A DNA stretch of 64,000 nucleotides from Streptomyces stelliscabiei (lineage in GTDB: Bacteria > Actinomycetota > Actinomycetes > Streptomycetales > Streptomycetaceae). Both the position numbers and the translations under genes were made by a program. Location of the stretch: contig NZ_JADBGF010000001.1 in assembly GCF_014873495.1 (NCBI RefSeq), forward strand, positions 10,230,001 to 10,294,000, given 5' to 3'. This document shows positions 17,330 through 26,765 of the stretch, one piece after another. The notes beneath the pieces are model-generated. The model made no database searches. It was not told where the DNA came from and worked only from the letters and a program-made list of their open reading frames with translations. Every line of letters begins with the position of its first letter. Positions within the stretch are counted from its first letter, which is position 1.

Positions 17330-17465
17330 AGGGACTTCGGGTGTGGCTTTCAACCTTCTGCCGCTTGTGGCTGGCATTGATTGGCCGCCCGACGTCCCAC
17401 GACGACTCGGCTGCCAATTAGGAATTGCGAATGATCGCTCCGTAGGGAATCGACAGCGAGGTCGT
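17330..17465 (+). ncRNA. Candidate IS110 bridge-RNA / left-end region (copy 1)
   Basis: This noncoding stretch before the decayed IS110 transposase matches the stretch before the intact IS110 copy (61.1-60.95 kb, minus strand). Shared blocks include TTGGCCGCCCG, ACGACTCG..GCCAATT, ATCGCT.CGTAGGG and GCGAGGTCGT. Conservation outside the gene fits the IS110-family layout, where a structured bridge RNA is encoded in the end upstream of the transposase. RNA production is inferred. Confidence 0.5.
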
Positions 17466-17506
17466 CCGTCGGGAGGCACCAGCACCCCACCGCACGGAGG
17501 CACCAC

Positions 17507-18741
17507 ATGGCCGCGATCTGGGCCGGCATCGACGCAGGTAAGACCCATCACCACTGTGTGGCCATCGACGAGAGCGGCCGTCGGCTGCTGTCGCGACGCG
17601 TCGCCAACGACGAACCCGAACTCCTCCAACTCCTCACCGACGTCCTGGCCCTGGGCGACAACGTGACCTGGGGCATCGACCTGGCCGACGGCGGAGCCGC
17701 CCTCGCGATCGCGATCCTCCTCAACCACGATCAGTCAGGCCCTCTATCTCTCCGGCCGGGCCATTCACCGTGCATCCGAGGGCTACCGCGGCGAAGGCAA
17801 GACCGACGCCAAGGACGCCGCTGTTATTGCCGATCAGGCTCGTATCCGCCGTGATCTGCAATCCTTTACGGGCTGGCGACGAGACTGTCATCGATCTGAA
17901 GATCCTCACCGGTCGGCGCATGGACTTGGTCGCCGACCGCACCCGCACCGTCAACCGGCTCCGTGCCCACCTCACCGGTATCTTTCCCGGTCTGGAGCGT
18001 GCGCTCGACGTCACCAACACCGGCCCGCTCGTCTTGCTGACCGGCTATCAAACGCCGGCTGCCTTCCGCCGGATCGGCCGCAAGAGGCTGGAGACGTGGC
18101 TCCGCAACCGAAAGGTCCACCGCGCCGACCAGCTGGCCGAGACTGCCTTCGAGGCCGCCGAGCGCCAGCACACCAGCCTGCCGGGCGAGAAGCTGACCGC
18201 CCGGATGGTGCACACCCTGGCGAAGGAGGTGATGAACCTCAACCAGCAGGTTGCCGAGATCGACAAGCTCATCGAGGCCCGATTTCGCGAGCACCACCAC
18301 TTCGACGTGATCACCAGCATGCCGGGTCTGGGCATCATCCTCGGTGCCGAGTTCCTGGCCGCCACCGGCGGCGACATGAGCGCCTTCGGCACTCCCGACC
18401 GGCTCGCTGGCTTCGGCGGTGTCGCCCCAGCACCACGGGACTCCGGGAAGATCAGCGGGAACCTGCGGCGCCCGCAGCGATACAACCGCCGACTCCAACG
18501 GGTTTTCTACACCTCGGCATTGTTCAGCATCCGCCACTGCGAGGAATCCCGTCGTTTCTACGATCGCAAACGCGCCGAAGGCAAGCGCCATACCCAGGCC
18601 GTTCTGGCCCTCGCTCGTCGGCGCGTCAATGTCCTGTGGGCCCTCCTGCGCGACGGCCGGTGCTACGAGCCAGCTCCACTGGCAAGGGCTGCCGCGTGTA
18701 GGAAAGAACGCGACCCGCTGCACGCGGGCCAGCCAGTCTGA
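17507..18741 (+). pseudogene. IS110-family transposase with two frameshifts
   Basis: MAAIWAGIDAGKTHHHCVAI starts a DEDD transposase, with the second acidic residue in WGIDLADGG. The frame then shifts near 17735 (to ALYLSGRAIHRASEGYRGEG, KTDAKDAAVIADQARIRRDL) and again near 17860 (to LRAGDETVIDLKILTGRRMD), after which it is open to 18741. The C-terminal Tnp_20 part is complete: MPGLGIILGAEFLAATGG and FGGVAPAPRDSGK with the catalytic Ser. It is clearly related to the intact copy at 59.7-60.9 kb. Two frame changes make it inactive unless they are sequencing errors. Confidence 0.9.
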
Positions 18742-18750
18742 CGGCCCCCG

Positions 18751-19188
18751 TCAGACCAGGCAAAACTCGTTACCTTCCGGGTCTGCCATCACCACGTGAT
18801 CCGGCCTGCCCTGCAACTCGTCCTCGCGGACCACGGTCGCGCCCGCAGCAGTCAACCGCTCCACCGCTTCGACCACGCGCGGCCAGCGCACCTCCCACGG
18901 TGTTTCGCGGCCGCCACCGACTTGCACGTCAATGTGCAGCCGGTTCTTTACCACCTTCGGCTCCGGCACCTTCAAGAAGGACAAGGTGGGGCCTGCGCCG
19001 TCCGGATCCGAGAGGTACGCCCCGTCATCCCACTCGTCCTCCGGAACCTCATGATGTGAGAACCACTCCTCCCAGCTCCCGAACCCTGCGGGCGCGGGCT
19101 TCTCCGCATAGCCCAGCGCCAGCGCCCAGAACGCGGCCAGCTTCCCCGGGTGCGCGCAGTCGATCGTCAAGCTCCACTTGGTCGCCAT
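18751..19188 (-). CDS. VOC (glyoxalase/bleomycin resistance-like) family protein
   Basis: 145 residues. Begins MATKWSLTIDCAHPGKLAAF, with the second half giving NRLHIDVQV and ending VMADPEGNEFCLV. These are the two beta-alpha-beta-beta-beta modules of a VOC fold, here the glyoxalase_6 type (ALALGYAEKPAPAGFGSWEEWF). His in LTIDC/NRLHIDV and Glu in GNEFCL are the usual metal-site places. Substrate unknown. The gene ends 10 bases from the IS110 relic and appears intact. Confidence 0.85.
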   Translation of the reverse strand: MATKWSLTIDCAHPGKLAAFWALALGYAEKPAPAGFGSWEEWFSHHEVPEDEWDDGAYLSDPDGAGPTLSFLKVPEPKVVKNRLHIDVQVGGGRETPWEVRWPRVVEAVERLTAAGATVVREDELQGRPDHVVMADPEGNEFCLV

Positions 19189-19299
19189 GAGCCCTCCCTA
19201 GTCGGAGAAACGGACACTACCGCGCTCCGACACCTCCTTGCCCCCGCCTCGTGCATACCCCGCGGCTTGACGAACGGCATTAGGAATCGCTGCGATAGG

Positions 19300-20264
19300 T
19301 CAGCCGCAGCCGGGCGCGCCGATCACCAGGTGCCGGCGCCGAAGTCCCTCACCAGCCCGCCGAGGAGATGGTCCGCGGCCAGCCACAGGCCCCGGTCGGC
19401 ATCGGCCGGCGGCGCCAGCATGCTCCGCTGAGTCCAGGTGCCCGGCTCGGCGTTGATGCGCCGGCGGAACTCCCCGCTCAGCCAGATCCGCTCCATGCCG
19501 TGCCCGGCCCGGTGCGCGAACTCCACGGCCCGCAGCTCCGCTGCGATCCGCCCGCCGGCAGTGCGCTCCACGACGGCGAGGCCCGGCCACGACGGAGACG
19601 CGCTGGTGAGGTGTACGAGGAGCCGGCCGCCGGGAGCGAGCTGCTCGACGAGCGCTGTCGGTACGTGCTCCATCGCGTACGACACGAAGATGCAGTCGAA
19701 CTCCGCCCCGGCCACTCCCTGTTCGCCCGAGCCGCACACGATCTGCGGCCGGAAGCCCAGGTCGGCCAGCCGGACCGCGGCCGCGTCGGTGAGATGCCGG
19801 TCCCGGTCGAGGGTGACCACTCCACGGTCGCCGCAGATTTCGCACGCGACTGCGGCGGTCGCCCCCGCACCGGTGCCGACGTCCAGCACTCGCTGCCCGG
19901 GGCGCAGTTCAAGCTCCTCCAGCAGGGAGGCGGTCAGGCCCATCACCGTCGACATCGACGTGATCGACGCTCCCGAGCGCGACCCACCGGCCCGGCCCAA
20001 CAGCGGCTCCCCGCCGTGCTGGACGAGCACACTGCCCCCGCCGTACAGCAGCCCGAGCAACCCGGGGCGGTCCTGCGGCGCCGACCAGTCCAGCAGATCC
20101 CACCGCGGCGGCTCCTCGCCCGGCGCGCCGCGTCGCACGTACGCCTGTGGCATCAGGACCTCGCGCGGCAGTGTCAGCAGCGCATCACGCACCGGTCCGG
20201 GCCGCAGCCCGTCCCTCGCCTCCAGCTCAGCCACCATCGCCCTGCGCGCGGCAGCCGGGTCCAC
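19300..20264 (-). pseudogene. SAM-dependent methyltransferase (PCMT-like), C-terminus frameshifted
   Basis: Starts at GTG 20264 (or ATG nine codons on). The N-terminus LTLPREVLMPQAYVRR and LLYGGGSVLVQHGG, then SGASITSMSTVMGLTASLLE, are like protein-isoaspartate methyltransferase relatives of actinobacteria. The SAM site is LDVGTGAGATAAVACEI. The frame ends DFGAGTW at 19323, but one base over it continues HLVIGAPGCG, the expected next segment, before another stop. The protein therefore lacks part of its C-terminus. Whether it still works cannot be told. Confidence 0.65.
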
Positions 20265-20460
20265 CGCGCCGCGCCGCCGTCAGGGCGGCGGTGATGTCAG
20301 GCGGGGGACGTCGGCGGGAGGACGTGAAGACGGCCGCCGGACTGGCGGTTACAGCCTGTGGAGCGCAGGTCAGACCAGGACCCGTCCCGGCACAGCGCGA
20401 CGAAGCGGGAAGCCCGGATTCCTCGGGCCTCAGCGCGAGGAGCAAGTCAACGCGGTGAGG

Positions 20461-21903
20461 TTACGCGGCGCGGGTGAACTGCCACCAGTTGACATTGAAC
20501 AAGTAGCCGCTGCCGCCGGTGAACTGCAGGTAGAGGTCCTGGGTTCCCGTCGCGCCGCTCACTGGGCAGGTCACCGTGGTCCAGGCCTGCCAGCCGCCGG
20601 TGTTCGGCACACTGCACCGGCCCACGACCGTCCCACTCGGACTGCCCAGGCGCAGCTCGACGGTGCCGCCGCCGGCGGCGGAGGCCACGCGCGCGGTGAA
20701 GGAGGCCGCGCCGGCCCCGAAGGCCACGCCCTTGACCTTGATGGAGTCGCCGTTTTCGATCCAGCCGACGTCCATTCCGCCGTCACTGGTCCATTCGGTC
20801 TCGATCCCGGAACCCCAGGCGATCGTCTCGGCTTCCTGGCGTACGTATGGGTCAAGCGCACCGACCTGGGGTGCACCGGTGTTCGTCATGTTGATCGTAG
20901 GGATCGTTCCGTCAGGGTTGTAGGAGAACTTCTCCACCGCGACTGAGCGGGTGAAGTTGCCGCCGCCCGGGAGGGCGCCGTTTTGGTAGAAGAAGTACGA
21001 GTTGCCCTGAAAGTCCACGATGCCCGAGTGGTTGGTGAAGCTGTTGCCCTGGGCGGGCATGACTGTTCCACGGTAGGTCCACGGCCCGGTCGGGCTGGGT
21101 GCCGTGGAGTAGGCGATGAACTCCGAGCAGCACCTGGCCGCGTACACCAGGTAGTACAGGCCGTTGCGCTTGTAGACCCAGGGTGCTTCTTCGTACAGCG
21201 TGGGACGGTCGGGGTTGTCGGTGCGGGTTCCGAAGCCCGCGGTGGTGAGCGGGATTTGGACGGGGCTGCCTGCGTAGGACGTCATGTCCGCGTTCAGCTT
21301 GACGTACCACAGGTTCGGGTTGCCCCAGTACAGGTAGGCCTGGCCGTCGTCGTCGATGAAGACGGTCGGATCGATCTCACTGTTCTCCACCAGCGGGTGG
21401 CCGAGGGCGTCCCGGAACGGGCCGGTGGGGCTGTCCGACACCGCCACGCCGATGGCCATCCGGCCGGTCGCCCGGGCCGTCACCGGCACATACCAGTAGA
21501 ACTTGCCACCCCGTTCCACGGCCTGGCCCGCCCACGCGTCGGCGGACGCCCAGCTGAAGGTGGCCAGGCTGAGCGGCGAGCCGTGGTCGGTCCAGTTGAC
21601 CATGTCGGCGGAGGACCACACCCGCCAGTCCTTCATCACGAAGGAGGTGGAGCCGTCCTCGTCGTGCCCGGTGTAGAGGTAGACCCGCCCGTTGTACACC
21701 AGCGGGGCAGGGTCGGCGGTGTAGACGTTCTGCACGATCGGGTTGTCGGCCCTGGCCGCGGTGGGATGCACCACGACGGGAAGGACGGCGAACGCCAATA
21801 TGAGGATCAGCCCCCAGGTTGCCCGGGCGAGTCTCGTACCGGTGGCGGGTGATCTCCCTGCGGTCGGGTGAGCCGTTGGCCTGTGGACGGTGGTACTGGC
21901 CAT
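20461..21903 (-). CDS. Secreted GH43 glycosidase with CBM6
   Basis: 480 residues with a twin-basic N-region and a long signal peptide (LILILAFAVLPVVVHPTAARA, cleaved near residue 52). The GH43 five-bladed propeller follows: catalytic base Asp64 in YTADPAPLV, the pKa-tuning Asp in NSEIDPTVFIDDDG and the acid Glu in YEEAPWVYKRNG. The last 130 residues, from QEAETIAWGSGIETEW, are a CBM6 xylan-binding module. Likely an arabinofuranosidase or xylosidase acting on arabinoxylan outside the cell. It lies near a GH62 enzyme and a broken GH43 remnant. Confidence 0.88.
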   Translation of the reverse strand: MASTTVHRPTAHPTAGRSPATGTRLARATWGLILILAFAVLPVVVHPTAARADNPIVQNVYTADPAPLVYNGRVYLYTGHDEDGSTSFVMKDWRVWSSADMVNWTDHGSPLSLATFSWASADAWAGQAVERGGKFYWYVPVTARATGRMAIGVAVSDSPTGPFRDALGHPLVENSEIDPTVFIDDDGQAYLYWGNPNLWYVKLNADMTSYAGSPVQIPLTTAGFGTRTDNPDRPTLYEEAPWVYKRNGLYYLVYAARCCSEFIAYSTAPSPTGPWTYRGTVMPAQGNSFTNHSGIVDFQGNSYFFYQNGALPGGGNFTRSVAVEKFSYNPDGTIPTINMTNTGAPQVGALDPYVRQEAETIAWGSGIETEWTSDGGMDVGWIENGDSIKVKGVAFGAGAASFTARVASAAGGGTVELRLGSPSGTVVGRCSVPNTGGWQAWTTVTCPVSGATGTQDLYLQFTGGSGYLFNVNWWQFTRAA

Positions 21904-21984
21904 GGTGTGGTCCTTTCTGGTGCTGCGGGTCGGGGACTGAGCAGCTGGTCAGGTGCGGGGGAGGGGCGTTGCTGCGCTCGGGGT

Positions 21985-22430
21985 GTGGTCGGCGCGAACC
22001 GTGCGATGTGGACGGAGATGCCGAGTGTCTGCGCGGCATGGTTGGAAAGGGCGAAGCGGTGGCCCGTGAAGAACTGCCAGGTGTGGCCCTTGGTGAACGC
22101 GGGCCCCAGGAGGGTGAGTTGGTGCCGTCGGTGCTGTGGGAGAGGGGTCCCGGGCGGGAGGTGCCGGGGCGGATGTCGGCGGCCGCGCGCAGCCGGATGT
22201 GACCGCCCGTGGCGTTGGCGCTCGCGTTTCGGTGCCGGTGGTGTTCCAATTGCTGCCCGTCGCGGATCGTCGCGTCGTCCAGCTGGATGGTCGCGGTGCA
22301 GGTGGGTCCCTGAATCCGGTGCGTGAGGGTATTGCGGGCCCGGTACAGGTGGTTGGTGTCGGTCGTGGTGCACAGGGTCAGGCCGTTGTTGACGGACCAC
22401 TTGTCGTGGTCCGGATTGTGGTTCCCTTCC
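21985..22430 (-). pseudogene. Remnant of a GH43 beta-xylosidase C-terminal domain
   Basis: Upstream of the intact GH43 gene, the minus strand reads GNHNPDHDKWSV, RARNTLTHRIQGPTCTATIQ and, after frame changes, LGPAFTKGHTWQFFTGHRFAL. These match the concanavalin-like GH43_C2 domain of beta-xylosidases (NHNPD..W, ARNTLTQR..GPTC, LGPAF....F.G.RFAL). The catalytic propeller is missing. This may be what is left of a second xylan enzyme gene once adjacent. Confidence 0.65.
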
Positions 22431-22744
22431 GGTCAGCGGGGTGACCTGGCGGGGTGGGGGCGGCAGGGCGGGGCTGGGGTACGACGTGCCCCAGGCACGG
22501 CCTACGAGTTGGACGACGGGCAGGCCGCGCCAGGCTCCAGGAGGTGATCGGGGCTCGCCGCACGAATGCCGGGTGCACCCTTCCAGGTCCGGCACTTGGC
22601 GTGTGGGGGAGAGCCTGACTGGTACGGATGATGGGGGTGCTGTCATGCCCGGCATGTGCACCATGCGCGAGCCGCTGCGGGCCGAGATGTGTTCGGAATT
22701 GCGAACGTGAACCGATCCTTCGGACGGCTTGGATCCTAGGAGTT

Positions 22745-23580
22745 GAGAGCGGACAGCACAAGATCCTTGATCGACCCGTTCATGCCGAAGATTGAGGAGT
22801 GGGTCGACCGGTCGCAGCACGCGGTGCGAGCGACAAGCTCCACGCACGCCTCCAGTTACTGGGGTTCACCGGGGACGAGCGGACGACGCGGCGGGCGGTC
22901 GCGCGAGCGAAGGGGACGGTGGCGGGCGGCCACCGTCGTACTTACCGGCCGTGGATCGCCGAGCCCGGTCCCTGGTTTCAGTTCGACTGGGGATGGGGCC
23001 CGAAAGTGCCTGGTCCGGGCGGTGGAAGCGAACGCGAGACGCCGTTGTTCTGCGCGTGGCCGGCGTGGCCGGCGTGGCCGGCGTGGCCGGCGTGGTCCCG
23101 CTTGCGGGTGGTGATCCCGGTCTGGGACCGGACCCTGCCCGCGATGATCTCGTGCATCGACTCCACTTCGCGGGCGATCGGCGGGGCACTGACCTGTCTC
23201 CTCACCGGCAACGAGAAGACGATGACCATCGACCGGGTCGCCGGGATCGCGGTCCGTCTCCTCAAGTTGTGGCCGCAGGGCGCCACTGCGGCCTGCAAGT
23301 GCCCGCCTGCGTCCCGTTGGGCCCCGAGTCCAAGTGGGGGCAGGGAGGCCACCGTCCGTATCGCGAAGACGGACCTGATCCCGACCTCCGCGAACCCGCG
23401 GGAGAAGCACAGCAGCTTCGCCGAACTCCGCGGGGCCTGCGCGATCTTCTGGCGGCAGGTCAACACCCGCGTCCACCGCGAGACAGGCGGGGCACCGGCC
23501 TCCGCGCTAGACGGTCGAACGCACCCGCCTGCACCCGCTGCCCCTCACGCCTTCAGCTTGGGTCGGGCAGCAACCTTTTC
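22745..23580 (+). pseudogene. Decayed IS21-family transposase (istA)
   Basis: The plus strand reads SLIDPFMPKIEEWVDRS, then after a frame change LLGFTGDERTTRRAVARAKG, HRRTYRPWIAEPGPWFQFDWG (first catalytic Asp) and LFCAW, followed by RLRVVIPVWDRTLP and LTGNEKTMTIDRVAGIAVR. These are IstA landmarks. Several frame changes and a 9-bp repeat expansion at 23054-23095 interrupt it. The partner istB is absent. It runs into the GH62 upstream region. Confidence 0.8.
23054..23095 (+). repeat. 9-bp tandem repeat (GCGTGGCCG), about 4.7 copies
   Basis: The repeat falls inside the istA relic and stays in frame, turning a single AW into a run of AWP units. Intact relatives have one copy of this stretch. 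This suggests slippage expansion after the gene lost function. Confidence 0.8.
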
Positions 23581-23652
23581 GGGAGCGGCGGCAACCAGTA
23601 CTGCAACGGTGCCTGTCCAAGCCCGCGCCCGCACCGCTGCCTGCCCTCGCGT

Positions 23653-23680
23653 CCAAGTCCCTTGCAACCAAGGGACTTGG
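23653..23680. terminator. Perfect 12-bp hairpin
   Basis: CCAAGTCCCTTG and CAAGGGACTTGG are separated by four bases (CAAC). The perfect stem sits between the IS21 relic and the GH62 promoter. It could terminate transcription leaving the relic or be a leftover mobile-element end. No T-run follows. Confidence 0.5.
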
Positions 23681-23734
23681 AGCCGCCTGGTTTCAGCCTG
23701 TGAACGTTTCTGCTCGCGGATCTTGCGCGAAGTA

Positions 23735-23800
23735 TTGACGTCATTCATGGGATATCTAGCATTCTCCCGATCGACACTTCGACCTATGTTCGATATATCG
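23735..23800 (+). promoter_or_regulatory. Candidate promoter and operator of the GH62 gene
   Basis: TTGACG at 23735-23740 and TAGCAT at 23757-23762 are 16 bases apart, a plausible vegetative promoter. Downstream, CGATATATCG at 23791-23800 is a perfect palindrome in an AT-rich patch, a possible repressor site. The AT-rich patch stands out in this GC-rich DNA. The assignment is by pattern only. Confidence 0.4.
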
Positions 23801-23869
23801 GACGACGGCATCCCGGCAGCCCCTGACGGGGAAGACCGGAACCGCTTGCTCAAGGATGACGAGGTCCTT

Positions 23870-25312
23870 ATGCGCAGACGTAGTTCCAACCGCAGACGCC
23901 CGTCCGCGGTGCTCGCCGCCGTGGTTGCGGCCCTGGCCGCGTTGGCGGCGCTGCTCGTCGCCGGCCCGGCTCAGGCGGCCACCACCAGTGACGTGCGCGG
24001 TGTCGATTCCGGCCGGTGTCTCGATGTGGCGGGCTTCAGCCAGACCGACGGCGCGAACGTGCACATCTGGGACTGCCACGGTGGAGTCAACCAGCAGTGG
24101 ACGTTGACGGACAGCAGCCAGCTGACCGTGTACGGCAACAAGTGCCTGGATGCCCGGGGCGGTGCCACCACGGCCGGGACCCCGGTGCAGATCTGGACGT
24201 GCAACGGCAGTGACAACCAGCAGTGGCGGGTGAACCCCGACGGCACGATCGTCGGCGTGCGGTCCGGGCTGTGCCTGGAGGCCTCGGGCTGGGGCAAGAC
24301 CAACGGCACGGAGGTGCGGCTCTGGTCGTGCCACGGCGGCGCCAACCAGAAGTGGACCGGTCTGTCAGGGGCGAACAACATGTGTGCTCTTCCGTCGACG
24401 TACCGCTGGACATCGACCGGCCCGCTGGCGGAGCCGAAGGCGGGCTGGGCCTCGCTCAAGGACTTCACCAGCGTCGTCTCCAACGGCAAGCACGTCGTCT
24501 ATGCCACCACGCACAACACCCTCGCCGGTGACGACGGGCGCTGGGGACTGACTACCTTCAGCCCCTTCACGAACTGGTCCGACATGGCCACCGCCACCCA
24601 GAACACGATCCCCTTCGACGGCATCGCGCCGACGCTGTTCTACTTCGCCCCGAAGAACCTCTGGGTGCTCGCCTACAACGGGGGTTGGCCCTACAGCTTC
24701 TCCTACCGCACTTCGAGTGACCCCACCAACCCCAACGGCTGGGGCCCGCAGCAGGAGCTGTTCACGGGCACCCTCCCGAAGGGGGGTCCCCTCGACGTGA
24801 CCCTCATCGGCGACGACACGAACATGTACATGTTCTTCGCCAACGACGAGGGCGACATCTATCGCGCAAGCATGCCCATCGGTAACTTCCCGGGCACCTT
24901 CGGCTCGGTCACGAAGATCATGAGCGACACGGCGCTCAACCTGTTCGAGGCGCCGGAGGTCTACAAGGTCCAGGGCCGGAACCAGTACCTCATGATCGTC
25001 GAGGCCCAGAACTACACAGGGTATGGCCGCTACTTCCGCGCGTTCACGGCCACCAGCCTCGACGGCACGTGGACACCGCAGGCCGGGGCCGACACCGTGA
25101 CCAACCCCTTCGCCGGCAGTGCCAACAGCGGCGCGACGGCCTGGACCAGGGACATCAGCCACGGCGATCTGGTTCGCACCAACCCCGACCAGACCAAGAC
25201 CATCGACCCCTGCAACCTCCAGTTCCTCTACCAAGGGCGCGACCCCAGCACCGACGGCATGGACTACGGCCTCCTGCCGTACCGGCCGGGTGTGCTGACG
25301 CTGCAGCGCTAG
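23870..25312 (+). CDS. Secreted GH62 alpha-L-arabinofuranosidase with CBM13
   Basis: 480 residues from ATG 23870 with GAGG ahead. A signal peptide ends AGPAQA at residue 36. Next is a ricin-type CBM13 module with three repeats marked by NQQW, NQQW and NQKW (residues 37-165). From CALPSTYRW to the end is the GH62 domain, with SLKDFTSVVSNGKHVVYATT, WVLAYNGGWPYSFSYRTS, NLFEAPEVYKVQG and DISHGDLVR. GH62 enzymes remove arabinose side chains from arabinoxylan. The protein looks complete and fits with the GH43-CBM6 enzyme on the other side of the IS21 relic. Confidence 0.93.
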   Translation: MRRRSSNRRRPSAVLAAVVAALAALAALLVAGPAQAATTSDVRGVDSGRCLDVAGFSQTDGANVHIWDCHGGVNQQWTLTDSSQLTVYGNKCLDARGGATTAGTPVQIWTCNGSDNQQWRVNPDGTIVGVRSGLCLEASGWGKTNGTEVRLWSCHGGANQKWTGLSGANNMCALPSTYRWTSTGPLAEPKAGWASLKDFTSVVSNGKHVVYATTHNTLAGDDGRWGLTTFSPFTNWSDMATATQNTIPFDGIAPTLFYFAPKNLWVLAYNGGWPYSFSYRTSSDPTNPNGWGPQQELFTGTLPKGGPLDVTLIGDDTNMYMFFANDEGDIYRASMPIGNFPGTFGSVTKIMSDTALNLFEAPEVYKVQGRNQYLMIVEAQNYTGYGRYFRAFTATSLDGTWTPQAGADTVTNPFAGSANSGATAWTRDISHGDLVRTNPDQTKTIDPCNLQFLYQGRDPSTDGMDYGLLPYRPGVLTLQR

Positions 25313-25460
25313 CCGGTGGCGTGACACAGGTCCGGCTCCGGTGTTCCTGACGCTCGCGGGCAACGACGTACGCCGAACCGGGTGAGCGTCACAGCGAGCG
25401 ATCAGGAACGGGTGGAGTTGGAGCGGCGGGCTCGGTGCAAGGCCGAGCCCGCCGCCACAC

Positions 25461-25589
25461 CCCCTGATCACCCCCGACCGGTGGCGAGCCGACTTCGCCA
25501 AGCTCGACATCAAGGACCACGTCCGCCCCAAGATCCTCAAGGACAACGCGGTGCGGGCCCTACGACTCGACCGAGAGGGCACCCGATGA
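25461..25589 (+). pseudogene. C-terminal scrap of an amidohydrolase gene
   Basis: The frame ends PLITPDRWRADFAKLDIKDH followed by VRPKILKDNAVRALRL and a TGA at 25587. This is the characteristic end of metal-dependent amidohydrolase_2 proteins (W..DF.KL.I...VRPKILKDNA.R.L). Only about 43 residues survive. The following 170 bases look like another short remnant (IDVTQSMTNQFADPTGDY, MaoC-like) without a complete gene. Confidence 0.6.
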
Positions 25590-25784
25590 CCATCTCCATT
25601 TCCTGGAAGACCTGTCCGGAGTGGAGGGCGCTCAGCTGGACGCCAGTCTGGATCGACGTCACCCAATCGATGACCAACCAGTTCGCCGACCCCACCGGCG
25701 ATTACCGAGGGCTTCGGTGTCCACATGACCCCAACCGCGAGCTTTTCCATCACCACGCCTTACAGCCTCATGGCTCGTGGTACT

Positions 25785-26240
25785 CGCCTTGTACGCCCCT
25801 GATGCCACTGCGAGCAGCCGTGACGCTTTCAGTTCGGTCTCCCGCCACTCCGCCTTGAGGTCCGAACCCCAGGTGATGCCCGCGCCCATGCCGAAACGCA
25901 ACACTTCTTCCGTGCGGCAGATCCAGAAGGTACGAATGCCCACCGCGAGCTCGCCCGTGCCGCGGCCCGCGTCGACCCAGCCGATACCGCCGCAGTACGG
26001 GCCCCGGGGCGCGGTCTCCAGCGTGTCGATGATCCGCAGAGCGCTCGGCTTTGGGTGCGCCGGTGACCGAACCAGGCGGGAAAGCGGCAGCCAGCAGCTC
26101 CGGCCAACCAGCCTTCTCGCGAAGTTCGCCGCGCACGGTGGAGACCAGGTGGACCAGGCCGGGATGGTTCTCCACTGCGCACAGGTCGGGCACGCTCATG
26201 CTGCCGGTGGCGCAGACGCGGCCGAGGTCGTTGCGGACCA
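25785..26240 (-). pseudogene. pabB: C-terminal fragment of aminodeoxychorismate synthase component I
   Basis: The minus strand reads NDLGRVCATGSMSVPDLCAV, ENHPGLVHLVSTVRGELREK and AAAFPPGSVTGAPK, then after one frameshift GGIGWVD, LAVGIRTFWICRTEEVLRFG and GAGITWGSD. These are the chorismate-binding signatures (NDLGR, PGSVTGAPK, GAGIT..S) of PabB/TrpE enzymes. The actinobacterial spelling IRTFW favours PabB. The N-terminal two thirds are missing. It abuts a folD fragment on the opposite strand. Confidence 0.7.
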
Positions 26241-26706
26241 GATCCTCGTCGGTGACGACCCCGCCTCGGAGGTCTACGTACGACAAGCGCCGCCAGGCGG
26301 CCGAGGTCGGCCTCGTCGACATCCACCGACGGTTCCCCGCCACGGTGACCACAGTGACGGAACTCGCCGCCGACCCCAACGTCTCGGGCATCCTCGTGCA
26401 ACTCCCGCTGCCGCCCGCGATCGACGCTTCGGCCGTGATCGACGCCATCCCCTGCACAAGGACGTCGACGGGCTCACGACGACCCTCACTGACGGCGAGA
26501 TCTGCGAAGCCGTCGAGCGGCTCACCGCACGAGGATTCCTCGAACGCGTAGGCGAGGACGGCGTCTCCATTGATCCCGTCGTGATCCGCGTGATCGACCG
26601 GCGTGAGTTGCCCGCCCGTTTCCTCATGGATTGGAACGCGGCGAAGGTCAGAGCGCCGATCCCAGGGCCGCCTCCTGAGGCAGCTGCAGAGACATCCACC
26701 GGGTAA
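26241..26706 (+). pseudogene. folD: folD fragment fused to an unknown C-terminal segment
   Basis: DQILVGDDPASEVYV, then in the next frame DKRRQAAEVGLVDIHRRFPA and PNVSGILVQLPLPPAIDAS, are the N-terminal domain of FolD (methylenetetrahydrofolate dehydrogenase/cyclohydrolase), including the Lys of the active site. After KDVDGLTTT the sequence leaves FolD and reads LTDGEICEAVERLTARGFLE and IRVIDRRELPARFLMDW to a stop at 26706, a segment I cannot place. A start and intact frame are lacking. Confidence 0.65.
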
Positions 26707-26765
26707 CGGACGGACATCCCCGTGCGTCAAGAGGACATGCCCGGTTTCCATCGGAGCGGAGGACC

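Noticed and set aside
20227..20460. Small open frames between methyltransferase and GH43 genes
   Set aside because: Short and without start signals or conservation clues. I treat the gap as noncoding.
22799..25312. An 837-residue GH62 fusion with an IS21 transposase N-terminus
   Set aside because: The frame is continuous by chance. The ATG at 23870 with a ribosome binding site, signal peptide and promoter marks the true GH62 start.
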